A stretch of 64,000 nt of DNA, taken from Chionis minor. Its lineage: Eukaryota; Chordata; Aves; Charadriiformes; Chionididae. The DNA is taken from NCBI GenBank assembly GCA_013398295.1, contig VZSF01003944.1:484802-548801 (forward strand), read 5' to 3'. The position numbers were made by a program, and so were the translations under genes. The stretch's first letter is position 1; each line of letters begins with the position of its first letter. Shown here piece after piece: positions 36,870 through 49,426 of this stretch. The notes under the pieces were generated by a model. It was not told where the DNA came from. It ran no database searches and saw only the letters and a program-made list of their open reading frames with translations.

Positions 36870-39800
36870 AATCAGTGAAAGTCCTGGGACTCTGACAGAC
36901 AAATATCGAAACTACATTCCTTTTAACGCAACACTTGCATACATATCCAATACTGACATATTGAAGGATGTGGAGGGCAGGTGTCAATCTTGTGAAGATG
37001 CTTAGCCATGATTTGCTTGTCTCTAATATATTATTATATTATTATGTGAATACCACAGTATCCACAGAAAACAATTCCAAAACTGACATTTCATCAGCTC
37101 ATTTGGCAGGAACAGAGACAGGGAAGGACCCAGGTGTGTTGCTGAGTTGTGGCTTCTACAATAATATGTAAAACATGGTTAATCCAGAGGGGTCTATACA
37201 GCCTTTTAGCCTGGAATATCCACAGGGCATTATTCCTACTTATATTATTCCTACTATAGCTCTTCCAATTTGCAGAAAATCCTAAATTGCTCCTAGAGTG
37301 GTATAAACTGTATCCAGAAAAGGTTATTTGTAGCAGCCACATCTGCTTAGTTGTCACGCAAAATAGAACCACTCTCTTGGTTTTTTCTGTATTCTGCGTA
37401 TCTCCCAGCTATACCTTATTTGGCTTACAGGAGATTTTTCTTTACGGTGTCTGGGCATGACATTCTCATCCCACATAGACCCATGAACAGGGAATTTATC
37501 ATTAGTTTGGTATTAGTTTTCAGCTCATAATAAAAGAGATACGAACATTGCTACCATTTCTCAAGAAATGTCACAAAGCAAATGGTAATTTTTACATGTG
37601 TAAGGCCATGCACTCTTTTAAACACTGCATTTATAGAATACTGAAAGCCACTAGGCTATATTTTCCCAGGTGGCTGCATGGTAAAGAAGACTGCAGGACT
37701 TTGAATGTAGCTTTATATGTTAATATTTTGCAAACTTAACTTCTAAAGCTTCTGCGCAATTCTATGTTTTATGAACAGTTCAGAAAACTAGAAGCCAAAA
37801 GAAAATTATCTTTGAACAAGAATTTCCAGGTGTAAGGACCTTCAGAAAGAATTAATTACATGGTACCTTCAGAAACAGGATGAAATTTCCATTCTCTACC
37901 TCTGTACCAGCCCCATTCACAGCTGTATAGTAGTGACTACTAGGAAGTATCTCAGGCAGCTAACCAGTGAATTTCCAGCCTCCCTTAATTTCAAAGACAT
38001 AATTATTCATAACATTAGAGCTGCTTTTTGAAAGCCCTCTCTTCAATCTTCATGAATTATGCCCAAGAATATTAACAGGCTTGAGTTTCACAATAAGTTC
38101 TTTTCCTAACTCTGCATTTCAGGAGACAATTTTCTGTTCAGTAAGGTCTAATTCCTTAGCATACACATGAAAGTTTCTGATAAGAAAAGATCCTAGCATT
38201 AGTGGAAACAGAACTGTGTGACCTTTTAGAAAAGAAATAGCTTTCTAGGACCAATGCAAACATAAAGGTCTCAAGATCTGGTGCAATTTGCAAATACAAA
38301 TCAGGTTGGCAACAGAGACGCCAACATTTTTGTAGGTATATCCTTCTCCTTTATGAATAAACATCTCTCATTGTACTCTTTCGTCTTCAGTAGTCAATGA
38401 GCCAAAGCATCTATCGAGTAATGTGAGGTTTTCTGTTTCATTTAAAATATCCAAAGTGTCAGAAATAGGATGAAAAAATAAATATTAAAATAGCCTTCTT
38501 TTTTTCTTTGGGTTTTTTTTTTTCACTATGGAAATCCTGTTCTCTGTCTGTTGTAAAAAATATCAAATGCCTTTCATGAAAAACAGCTTTCTTCAAAAGA
38601 AAGATTTGCATTGCTCCTCCATTTTTTTCCTCTTCCATTACTTTGCAGGGGCAGGATAAATCTTTATCATGTTTCTAGGTAAGTGGGTGCTTGCCCAGGT
38701 AGTGGGCAGGAATTAGTGGTGTTGTGGAACCTCCTGTAAAACCTAAGAAGTTTTTACAACTTTTTCTCATTTAAATTGATTAGATATAACAAGAACTGAT
38801 ATTAGTAGTGTGGTTTCAGAAGAATATGACACAGAAGTTTCTCCTCTATGGCTTTGACTACAGCACTGCAAGCAGTGTTATACTGGTTCCAGTACACCTC
38901 ATTTTATTTCAGCCGCAAATGCATCAAAATATAACCACCTAGTCTGAGAGAAAAGAGGAAGAAGAAGATAATTTATCTTTCCTGAAATGAACAGCTGATT
39001 TTCTTATTCCATGAAGTAAATTCTAATAAGACCTCCAGAGGCAAATCTGTCAAATGTCAATGTTAGAAGTCTGCCTTGCTCCTCCAGCACAGGGAACCAG
39101 GGGAAGTACTGGGTACCCGTTTGGAATCCAGCCCTCCTCCAAGGAGAGGTGACCTGTGGAGCAGCACTGCAGGGCAGTGGCAGATGGCTACCCCACATCT
39201 ACTCAGCACACCTTTCACAACTCAGGCCACAAGAGTGCTGCCTGTTTCTTAGGCCTTTCCTCAGGTTGCAAAGGTTTGATGCTGTATCTACCCTCTTAAA
39301 CAGGCATCCACACTAGTCATTTATGTCCAGCCTCCAGGAGAGCTGGACCCAGGAATGCAAGAGGTATGAGCCGGAAGGTGAGTAGATCAAATGGAGTTTG
39401 ACTCTCATCTGTGATGGGCAGAAGGGATACAGAACCCATTCCCTGAAACCTGCAGGCATTTTATAGTAGAGCAGCATCACTTTGGTTTTTAAGTAACACA
39501 AGGAGCTCTAGGAGCTATAGAAGACACCAGGACCAAAGACTTTCCTTCTGCCCAGGTGAGTGTCCTAACCTTCAAGTTAAAGAAAAGCTGGCTATTCTTC
39601 TTCAGGTCTCATGGTGTTTGCTCCTTTAAGTGCACAGCAGCACAATGTTAACAGAAAGCATAAAGAATGCTGTTTGCAAGGAGCTCACCAACCAGGGCAT
39701 CTCCCTGAAACATGTGCTGAGACACATGTTGCTGCCAAGAGAACTCTCACAAGATGTTATTATACAAAAACTGGATACCCTTATTACCACCAGTAATAAT

Positions 39801-42800
39801 AACCAGTAGTTATAGCTATAAGTAACTTCTGCAAAGGACTACCTACCCATATCTGACTGAGACAGTAGTCTATAACTGGGCACTTCGAAGCATGCATAGC
39901 TACCTCATCAGAACCATCTAGGAAACTTTCAGAACAAGAAGAAAAGCATCTTGTGAATTTATGAATCTAGAGTTTTTCTAAAGACATCCAAAGGCAAGTC
40001 TGACTGACTCTGTCCACTGATGAATGGATGAGAAATACCAGATATCTGCACCAAAATCACTGATAAGCTTTACTGCTGTCAGAGTTTTAAGAAGTGATTT
40101 TTTTGTGTCTCAGTCACTATTCAGCACAATTTATGCAGTCTGTCTCCTACTACTGGGTCCTGGGCTTTCTGATGAGGTTTGACAAGAATGGTGGGTGAAT
40201 TATGCTGCAATTCCACTGTAATGTCTCTGCTGTTCCATCACATTCTGGAATGATGTGACCATGGCTGTAAAATCATTTATTAATCTCACTGAGGAGAACA
40301 TTTAAGAACAGAATTTAAAATATATAAAACCGTGTATACACACATGCATACACATTTACACACCTGTACAGTGACCACCAACATGTACAAGCCACACCCA
40401 GAGCACTGGCATTTCAAACAGCAGTGTAAATTCAGTCTGTCTCTAGACTGACATCTCATGAAGGAATTACTCCTCTTCTGGCGTGCCAAGGAGAACAGGT
40501 TAGCAAAGTAAACACAGATGCCAGTGAATTAAATACCACCCGGTTCTAACACTGTCTTACAGCACAGATGTTACTGAGTTCTTGTCTATGATTGCTTTTG
40601 CTTTTTCTAGAGCTTGATCCTGTATTCAGTGCCATCTGGCACGCAAACTGTTCAAGGTAAAACAAGTGACCACCTGTAGAAGCCAGAAAGAGGGAAAAAC
40701 ATTTTGTCTAAGAAAATAAATCACTTAGACTAATAAGAAGATAGACTCAAGGAGGAGTAGGCACAGCTCACATAGTTTCTCTAATGTACAGCCAGCTTTG
40801 GAGAAAAAAGTAGTTTTCATCATCCTCTGAAGAGGAGCCACAAAAGATCAGCCATTGCTCCCAACATGATGCAGGGGGTGTACTGGTGCACTCATGGCTT
40901 GGTGGCATTGAGTCTGCCAGCGCTGATGTCTTGGGTTAGTGTGCCCTGTCCATGAGCTTACAGCTAATTCAGTCAGAGATGGGGAATCCCCTGGCATGAT
41001 GAAAGTGCTGGAAGATTTTTGCCCAAATTTGCCAGGTGGGGAAACACTACTTGCCAGGACCACATAATATTTCATCAAGGCAGTTCCTGTCATTGCAAGA
41101 ACCTGGGACTTTGTCCTTGACCTTTTCCTAAAGGACAGCTTAGTTGTGATTTTTTTTTGCTGGTTTTGAGGGGTTTTTTTGGTTTTTAAGTCCAGGTCAT
41201 AAGCTTGTAAAGAATTTGTGGAAATGTTTTGTGGCCTATTATGGGTTGAACAGATGTTTCCTGATTAGATAGTTGTTCATGATTCTCTACAATTTCTTGG
41301 GACTGGATTCAAGAACTAGGAAGCCCCATAAATTTTGTTTATACTTTCTACTCCTTGGTGCCTGAGTGGCAGACCTCCCATAGAGCAATCCCACAGTCTG
41401 CAGAGCAAGTGTTACACTATCCTCAGGCTTAAAGCAACCCCTTGAAGATTTTTTCTGGGAGGAAAATGGCTGCAGGCTACATCTGATCTCACCTCCCCCA
41501 AAAAAAGTCATTGGGCAGGCCATGGAGTCCTGAGACCTTGGATGGCACACTTTCTAAAATAAGCCCATAATTCTTGTCCTTCTCCACCTCACGAGTGCTG
41601 CTGCAGACTGTGTTCTCTCTACTGACTGAAAGAAATGGGTCAGTGCAAAGGATCATCCCTCTGTCATTCAGACCCCTGGAAGAGTCACAGGCAACGCCCT
41701 TCAAGGTTTCTGAGTGATGAACACAACAGTCTGAGGGCTTCTGAGTAGGAAGACAAAAGAATATTTCAGCAACAACTGCATAGTATTCAGCAAATAGCAG
41801 ATTTCAATCCTGGACGATCTAAGGGAAGAGAAAAAAAAAAGGGAAAGAAAGGAAAGAAAGCAACAGATGTAGTATTGGATAATAATGATTCAGAATTATT
41901 TAATGCATTGTTTTGACAGACTTCACATCATAAAAGTAAAAGCAGACCTTCTTAATAATAAAATATAGATAGAGACAGAAACATAGCAGAGCAACAAAGA
42001 ACATAATGGAAGATATTTGAAGCTATTTTGACATTTTTTTTCTTTTCAAACAATAGAATTTACGTAAATTTGTAAACTAGCCTGAATATATTCATGAGAT
42101 GGGGGAAAACAATAAGAAATACTGTTAAACTAAAGGCTAAACTAATTCTTTCAACAACTTAACACCACCACTAATAGAACAAGGACATGAAAATTGCCAT
42201 ATAGCAAATATCAACTAATGGCTATCATGAGACCATCAGGGCCAGTGGACAGCATCCCTTTGACTTCTGTAGGACAGAGATATATTTGACCAGCTGTGGG
42301 ATGCTAGTGTACTGCTTTTGCTAGAAAATGAATTTATTTATATTTAAATATGATTGCTGAGAAAAGCCTTGAAACTTGAAATACAGCTTTCTGAACAGAA
42401 GACTGAATGAAAAAAAAAAAACCAAAACACAAATTCCAGGTCACTTTAGTCAGCTAACATTTACATCTCAAACTGTGAGGCATCATAAGTACCTCCCATT
42501 TAACATCCAAATTCAGAAGACACCCCAACATACGTGTCTAAAAGTTCGTAACTGCCTAAACTGCCGATCTTGCAGATCTGCAGGATTTTTCCATGCTCTC
42601 CACTGAATCCTCCACTTCTCATACTAGCTTGTCAGTACCTGTCCCACTGCATAGGGAGCCCTTAATGTCACCCAACTCATGCTGATTATTCCAGCCCACA
42701 GCTGGAGAGCCTACACTGCTCAGAAAAATGGAACAACCAGGATCCTCTACCAGTACAAAAGTATGCATTTATCCCACCCTTGAGCTTACCCAAGTATAGG

Positions 42801-43144
42801 AAAGGATGGGCAGGAGTTGCAGTATGTTTGACAGGAGCCAGTAACACTAAGGTGTGAGTTAAGAAAGATGTGCATGAGAAAAAAATAGGACGGTTGCTAG
42901 GGTTATTAGTGAGCAGCAACAGGAATTTGGCCAGGGAAATGTCAAACAGATATGAACAAGGAAAAGTTAATAAAAGAATGACCTGAGCTACAGAACCAGC
43001 AGAAAGGGAATAGGCAAGCAGAAAGACATACAGGTGAGGACAAAGGCAGATCTGGATAGGAAGCTACCGTAACCTCATCAAATTCATACAAGAGCAAGAG
43101 TGACTTCAGAGGAGCAGCATGTGCACATCTGAGAGGACAGTAAT
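36870..43144. other. Unique AT-rich DNA without a recognised gene
   Basis: Short frames only. Small simple-sequence features are a 15-bp-period doublet ATTATTCCTACT at 37229-37255, a TGTA/CA-rich patch at 40325-40375 and a purine-rich run at 41822-41859. A donor-like CAG/GTGAGT at 39556/39557 has no open frame before it. Nothing else was recognised. Confidence 0.4.
41822..41859. repeat. Purine-rich low-complexity run
   Basis: A GA/AAAG-type run (GAAGAGAAAAAAAAAAGGG and following GAAAGAAAGG units). Simple sequence with no attached transposon. Confidence 0.9.
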
Positions 43145-45341
43145 ATGTGCAATATCCACATGTCTGTGCTCCAGCTTCAGGGGTTTTGTATACATGGCCG
43201 ACATCAAGCAGCATTTCCTCAAACTGGTGCCAGATATTTTTTATTTTGGAGACAGGCCGAGCCTAGAAAGGGCATTGACATTAACACCATGCTTGCAGTT
43301 TACATGAGCGCTACGCTTAGCACATTGACAGATGTTTTCCCCAGCAGATCTGTTCTTCAACTTAAGTCATTTTACTGTTTCCAGGATCAAGATAGAGGTA
43401 TGGATATTTATAGACAGCATATGAAACAGTTTAGCAAGTTCTCAACCAGTTTAGGGATCCAAAGTGACTACAGTTGCTGTGCTAGGTGGCTTGAAGAGAT
43501 GAATCGAGAGCTGTGGAAAAGCCAGTGAAAGCAAAATTTGGATACCATGAAGGTGGCTGACTTGGCAGTAAAGGGAAAAGTAAGCAGGAAATTAAGTCAA
43601 TCTGAATTAAAAATGCAAAGCAGGAGTGTCTCTGATGTGAAATAAAGGACAGGAAAGGCGAACAAATGGAAGGAAAGCAAAATATATGTTCTGTAGTAAC
43701 GTCTTTAAAACATTTTCTGTGGCTGCGCTTCTGGGTTTAAAGCAGCCCACACTAAGCAGTTAAGAGAGAGAGAATTGAGAAGTGCTGGACTGGAAAGGAT
43801 TTGAGAGCTTGTGCCTTTTCCCATCATTTTCAGACTTTCCCATATCTCAGAAGAGGGCAGTGTGGGATGGAGAGCTGCTAAACATGGGAAAATTCAGCCG
43901 AGTTCTCAACAGGAATTGCTATCACCATGTAATTTGCAATTAATTACTTCTTTTGTTTTTCTCCAGAGAACCATGTGTGATCTATTTGCTCAAATGTGTG
44001 AGCATTCAAATGCAGAGTTCACTCATTCTCTGATGTTAGAGGAAATTCTCTACCCTTTTGACATCTCACCATCCCCAATCATGGAGAGGTTTACAACTGC
44101 TGAGGTGTTTTATTCCCAAGGGGAACACCTTTTCTTTTTCTTTTTCTTTTTTTTTTTTTTCATTTTATTTCTTATTAACAATGTACAAAGAAAATGGTCT
44201 TTATCCTTGCTGAGACATAATGTCTCTTTAGCAATTAAGGTCAAAGTAGGTGAACTCTCAAAACAGATGAATACCAGATATAGCACACGGACAATTAAAC
44301 CCAAATTACATGAATTCTACATTTTCATGGGTAACACAAATATTGTACCTGCTTCCCTATTACCTGGCTGTTTATGTAGCTATTTATACCTGTACTGCAT
44401 GGGTCTAAACTACAGTCATTCTGAAATGTACATGCCTCATTTTGTATATGCATGTGTATTTTATACTTTGTGTCCATAAACGTCAGTGAATGCATAATAG
44501 CAAAAAACCCAGTAGTAAATCTGTTTCTGGATTTTTCCTCTGTGTTCTTTCCTGGACTGAATCAAAAACAAAGCTGGTCAGCTCCCGATGAAGCAAATTT
44601 CCACTGCTGTTAAGTAGAAACAAAATAGTTTGTAGAAACATGGTAATTTCTGTGAGTATTTGTTTGGGTAGGGAAATGTTTTGATTTTTGTTTTAAAACT
44701 GATATTTCATTTTATTTGTAGAGTTATAGGATGTTGTTTTTCTTACATCCAGTGGCACTGTAAAAACTAATAATGTAAACATTCACCTGAAGAATATCAA
44801 TCAAGATTAAACAAATGCTGAAGACTGCAGTGTTCCACAGAAACTTAAAATTTGGGATGTTTATTCCATTTCAGAATGGAAGACGAATATCAGTAACAAA
44901 ATTGTGAGCAAGACATGCTGATTTGGAACTAGTCAGGTCTAATTACTAATCCACCAGAAACTACTAGAACCCCTCCAAAATATGAATTATTTTGTCCCTC
45001 TGATATTTTGGGGTCTTCAGCAGTTCTTCCACTATCTCTGCTCTGTTTCTAGAACATTACATTTCTTTTGGCTTTCTAATCTCTGGGATTTATGTTCTAC
45101 TCCATTTCTGGCTTGCCAGCTTCTTATTCTTTTTTTTTTTTTTCATCCCTCCCTTCTAATCTTTAGTCTCTGATAAATCCAGCTTGGATTTCTTTCATTT
45201 ATTTTCTATCTCTTTTGACCTGTCTGACATTTAACTTCCATCCTAGCCCACCAAAAGTGATTTTGTTTTTATGAACACTTAAGTTGCAGTTATATCCTAC
45301 CTCTTTATCCCATAGCTGTACAGTCATATAGAAGCACATAT
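43145..45341. other. Unique DNA holding the longest open frame, 222 codons
   Basis: The plus frame 43811-44479 is the longest in the window. It is interrupted in sense by a T-rich run (44128-44160) that would encode about ten Phe in a row, which real proteins rarely have. A good acceptor-like TTTTTCTCCAG ends at about 43965. No ATG-initiated domain, signal peptide or family motif was recognised. A second frame, 43145-43528 plus (127 codons), is equally anonymous. I do not call either a gene. Confidence 0.3.
44128..44160. repeat. T-rich (TTTTTC)n run
   Basis: Imperfect TTTTTC units passing into a T run of 14; simple sequence. Confidence 0.95.
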
Positions 45342-45926
45342 CTATTGCAGTTTTGTGGGATCACTGCTCTCCCCAGGGTCCTCCTCATTAGTCCAACCCT
45401 GTTGCTCCCCAATCTGGCCTTGCTCAGGTTTGTTTCCCAATAAAACAGTGAAGGACTGATGGAGGTATGGAGCACCTGGGTCTATCCCCAGCACATAACG
45501 AGGAAGACTGCAAAGATTTATAAATGCTTGTTGCATCCAAACAGTTAGACGAAACCATAAAGCCAATTTCTCATATTTCAGTTCTTGGACAAGAGGCCAG
45601 ACACAGGTGACAGGCATATGTGGCAGACAGAGGAGCTGTGGACACCATAAAAAATGCATCCACCAGGCCAAGTGATATGAGGTTTTTGGTGGTGCACTCA
45701 TGCTCCTCACTCCTTCCTCACAAACGCTTGTGAAGGATGAGTACCAGGGTCTGATCCATGAGGCTTGATGCCAGATCCAGCCTCCCAGAGCTAACAGGCA
45801 GAAGACCATGCAGTTTCTGGATCCCAATGAAGGAAGCATCCAGTTGTTTGACACTGGCCTGAGAGGTGGCTTCAGAGCTCGGAGAAGTGCAGTGGTGTCT
45901 GTGATGTGGCCTTTCAGAGCAAGCAC
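45342..45926 (-). other. Unassigned 194-codon open frame
   Basis: Minus-strand frame in a locally GC-richer stretch, with a Trp- and Leu-rich composition and a polar C-terminal end (GNKPEQGQIGEQQGWTNEED). I see no catalytic motif, zinc-binding pattern, signal peptide or clear transmembrane helix. No promoter, splice sites or neighbours suggest expression. Possibilities are a decayed transposon ORF of unknown type, a non-coding exon, or chance. Codon periodicity and homology cannot be tested here. Confidence 0.2.
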
Positions 45927-48900
45927 TTCAGTAGTCTGGGGAAAGGACAGTAGATAAACAAGGCATGAACTGGAAGGGGGAGGGCTCAGTTAGTTGTTTG
46001 TTAATGGGCAGCAACAGCCACAGCTCACTTCAGATCCTGCTGCCTCTCCACAGAAGCTTCCCTGAGGATGCATGTTTAAACTGCAAAAAAAGTCATTCTT
46101 GAGTTTTACTAAAACCAGGGAGCTTGTATGATAGCATAGGTGTGTAATGAATGCTATAATTAAGGCTGAGGACTGCTGCTGCTTTGGATAATTTATAGGA
46201 ATTTCTTGCGTGGAGCTGTATTTTGAAGCAAAATGGACAAAGCTTAATCACATTTTATATTAGCATCCCATTTATAAATGGTTAAGGAAGAATTAATAAA
46301 TTATTAAGAGACCTTTTAGTGAATGTTCAAATAATGTTTAAACCAGAAGGTCAATAGGGGTTAGATTTACATGATGTATAAGTCCAAAACTTCAGGCTAG
46401 CTTCTATCTCAATTAGCTTTTTTTAAAATTTCTCCAGATGCTTGCATTCCTACCCATAAAATTCCCCCAGTGTGTGATTTCTGCTAGTAGGCATGCTGAT
46501 TGTCACGTATGCCTTGACAGAACTGATCGTCTCAGTGCAGCTCACGACTCCGCATGAGCAAGAGTGACAGTCTGCCAGATTTCAGCTGCAGCAGCAGCTC
46601 ACCTGGAAAACATCCTCAGGCTCCTTCTAAGCCTCTATCAAAGAGCGGAGCCTACTCCTACTTCATAACCCAGTTGGCAGAGTACTTACTTGGGATGCAA
46701 GCAGATGGGTTGACTTCCCACTCCTGTGGGAAGCAAAACTACCCTGCAAACCCATCCCCAAGGGACACTGGTGGAAGGAGAGCTGCCTTCTGCCTCGGGA
46801 GGAAAGGTCTGCAAGGTGAAGAGGTGACCAGTCCTCCAGAGGACTGGAGCATCTGGGAAAGGGGGTTTAGCTCTGAGGCTCAGGGGAGGGCATGGCAGTA
46901 CAAGAGGAAAAGCAAGCCCAGGAGTTTGATGTGAAGGCAGCAAAGGAGACAGTGACAGGATTGCAGCCACAGCTATTTGCACTGATTCAGTCCCAGATAA
47001 ATCCCATGCTAGCTGCAGGACTCATCTCACTTAGCTCTAGCCACACAAGCTGTGGCACCTCTTCAGTCAGTGAAGAGCACTGGGCCTCTTTGAAAGGACA
47101 TCCACCCCTTCTTAACCTACTTCTTTGCTATTCTCCAGATGAAAGAGTCTGTATTTACTGTGAAGTAGAATACAAGGCTTGTTCCTGGCTTGATCTGTAC
47201 TTGATATTTAATCATTAGGAACACAAACCACAGAATTGCAGGCAGTGTCACTTTTTAGACAGCAGTGCTAGGTTACGCTTTGCAGAAGTAAATCATTAGT
47301 AGTCTTCATCTAATTATCTGCATCTTGCTAAGCAATCTCCACATTAAATGCCTTTGATCAGATCTTCAGATGGTTTAATTAGCAGACTTCAGGAGCCCAT
47401 GTCAGTCGTAAGATCTAAAAATTATGCCCTTTACTAATCATTAATAACTACATCCTTCCTCCATCACACCAATGTTGTCCTTCACTGCACGGAAGGAAAT
47501 GCAACTGAGCCATTCTAACCTACACACACTTATTAATCAGCATCTTTTCTGTTGCATGTTTTTTGTCTGTGTTAGTTGGCATTGAAAATAAATATTTAAC
47601 CTATGTCAGGAAAGGCGCCAGAGACATAATAAATATCATCTTCCACAATCATAAGTCTACAGTCCTAGGCCTGCCTCCCCCATCTCTATACTCTCACCTT
47701 GTGTATTTTATGAGTTGGAAAGGTTCCAGGTCAGTATTTTGGATCTTGTTGTCTGGAAGATTAATTTTGTGTCTTTGGGTGACACCAAATAGAATCTCAC
47801 TTTATTGGATGCTAGAGCTTCGACCTGAAGTTGTCCAAAAGTGAGATTTGGAGGAAGATAGATCTGTTATACTGCTGTGGAAATGGTCACTGCAGCTAAC
47901 GAGAGTAACTAATCTGTGTTTGACTGTTAAACCCCAAAAAGTTTAATCTCCCGCCTTCCATAAGCTATTGAGAGGATTTAAGCTTCTGAACTTGATCCCT
48001 TCAGACCACATCCAAAGCATGGGAGCCTGGAGCACCTACCAGGGTGTGCTTACAGCCAAGGTGAGCTGCATTGTGGCCATGTGGCAATGCAGGAGACCCC
48101 AGAGCAAATCAATCTCCCTTTGTTGATCCCCTGGTTTTGCGGTAAGAGAGCTCAGGCAGGCAGCAGGGGAGCTACCGTCCTCTCCTGCAGATCCCACGAC
48201 CTTGACAACAGGGCGCCAGACCCCTAGAGAGAGCCTGCCTCACAGGTTAAGCTGAGTCGTCCCTAAATTAAATCCCTGGCATTGTGCAACACAAGCATTT
48301 GAGAACCCCATCCTGCTTCCTGCCTATAGTTTCTTTTTATCCTAGTGTTCCCCCTGGAATTGCACACTGTCACCAATATTTTTTTGTTTTGTTAAATAAG
48401 ATTTAAATCAATAGGCCTATTATTCCCTTTGTGCTTGTTCATTAGACAGTATGGGAAGTTATGGCACACTAGTGAAATCACAGTCAGAAGCAGATTTGTG
48501 TTTGCAGATTTTATCAACATATATAAAACTGACATTCAAAAGTGTATCTAACTCTTTTATTGCAAAAATTTACTTATCTTCTCCCTCCCTCCCACATCCA
48601 ACAACAACAACGGGAAGGAGTTTTCTTATTCAAATAACATTTGACACTCCAAAGTGCAAAATGAGCTTGTGAATGATACTAATTTATCCAACAATCACTG
48701 CTCAGGCAGTTTTACTTGCCAAGAAAGTGTGACAAAGAAAATGCAATTGTTCAGGGAATTGTGCAAGCAATAAAATGTTATTTTACTGTACTTAAAGAAA
48801 ATTAACAAAAGCAGGCATAGAATAGTTACATTGATGTTTTTAAAATTACCTAAGTGCAATAAGTGAACAAGGATTGAGGTCGAGAAAAGGACTCTTTAAA

Positions 48901-48997
48901 GGTGATTACTCTGATGAGAAATTTTGTTCTACAGCCCATTTGTTTTGGATAAAATGTCTGTATCTGCATCTCTCTGTGTTTTGCTTTCCCATATTAC
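45927..48997. other. Unique DNA without a recognised gene
   Basis: Two overlapping plus frames (46554-46934, 126 codons; 46892-47218, 108 codons) lie in a GC-richer patch at 46550-46980 but show no known motifs. The rest is AT-rich with nothing recognised. Confidence 0.35.
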
Positions 48998-49426
48998 ATA
49001 GAATCACAGAATGTTAAGGGTTGGAAGGGATCTCTGAAGATCATCTGGTCCAACCCCCTGCCAGAGCAGGTCCACCTACAGCAGGTTGCACAGGATAGCG
49101 TCCAGGCGGGTTTCAAATGTCTCCAGTGTTGGACACTCCACCACCTCCCTGGGTAGCCTGTTCCAGTGCTCTGCCACCCTCAAACTAAGGAAGTTCCTCC
49201 TCATGTTGAGGTGGAACTTCCTATATTCAAGTTTATACCCATTGCCCCTTGTCCTGTCACTGGGTACCACTGAAAAAAGACTGGCCCCCCCTCCTCCTGG
49301 CACCCTACCTTTAAGTATTTGTAAGCATTGATGAGATCCCCCCTCGGTCTTCTCTTCTCCAGACTAAAAAGACTCAACTCCCTCAGCCTTTCCTCATAAG
49401 AAAGATGCTCCAGCCCCTTAATCATT
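48998..49426 (-). mobile_element. CR1 LINE 3'-end fragment
   Basis: Minus-oriented CR1 with its 3' tail at the left (ATAGAATCACAGAATG from 48998) and a 5' truncation near 49426. Minus frames retain the RT C terminus (ORF 49076-49303: [23 protein letters not shown] 49201-49425: [20 protein letters not shown]). Not functional. Confidence 0.93.

Noticed and set aside
39541..39560. CCCAG/GTGAGT donor-like site
   Set aside because: No open frame or matching acceptor nearby.
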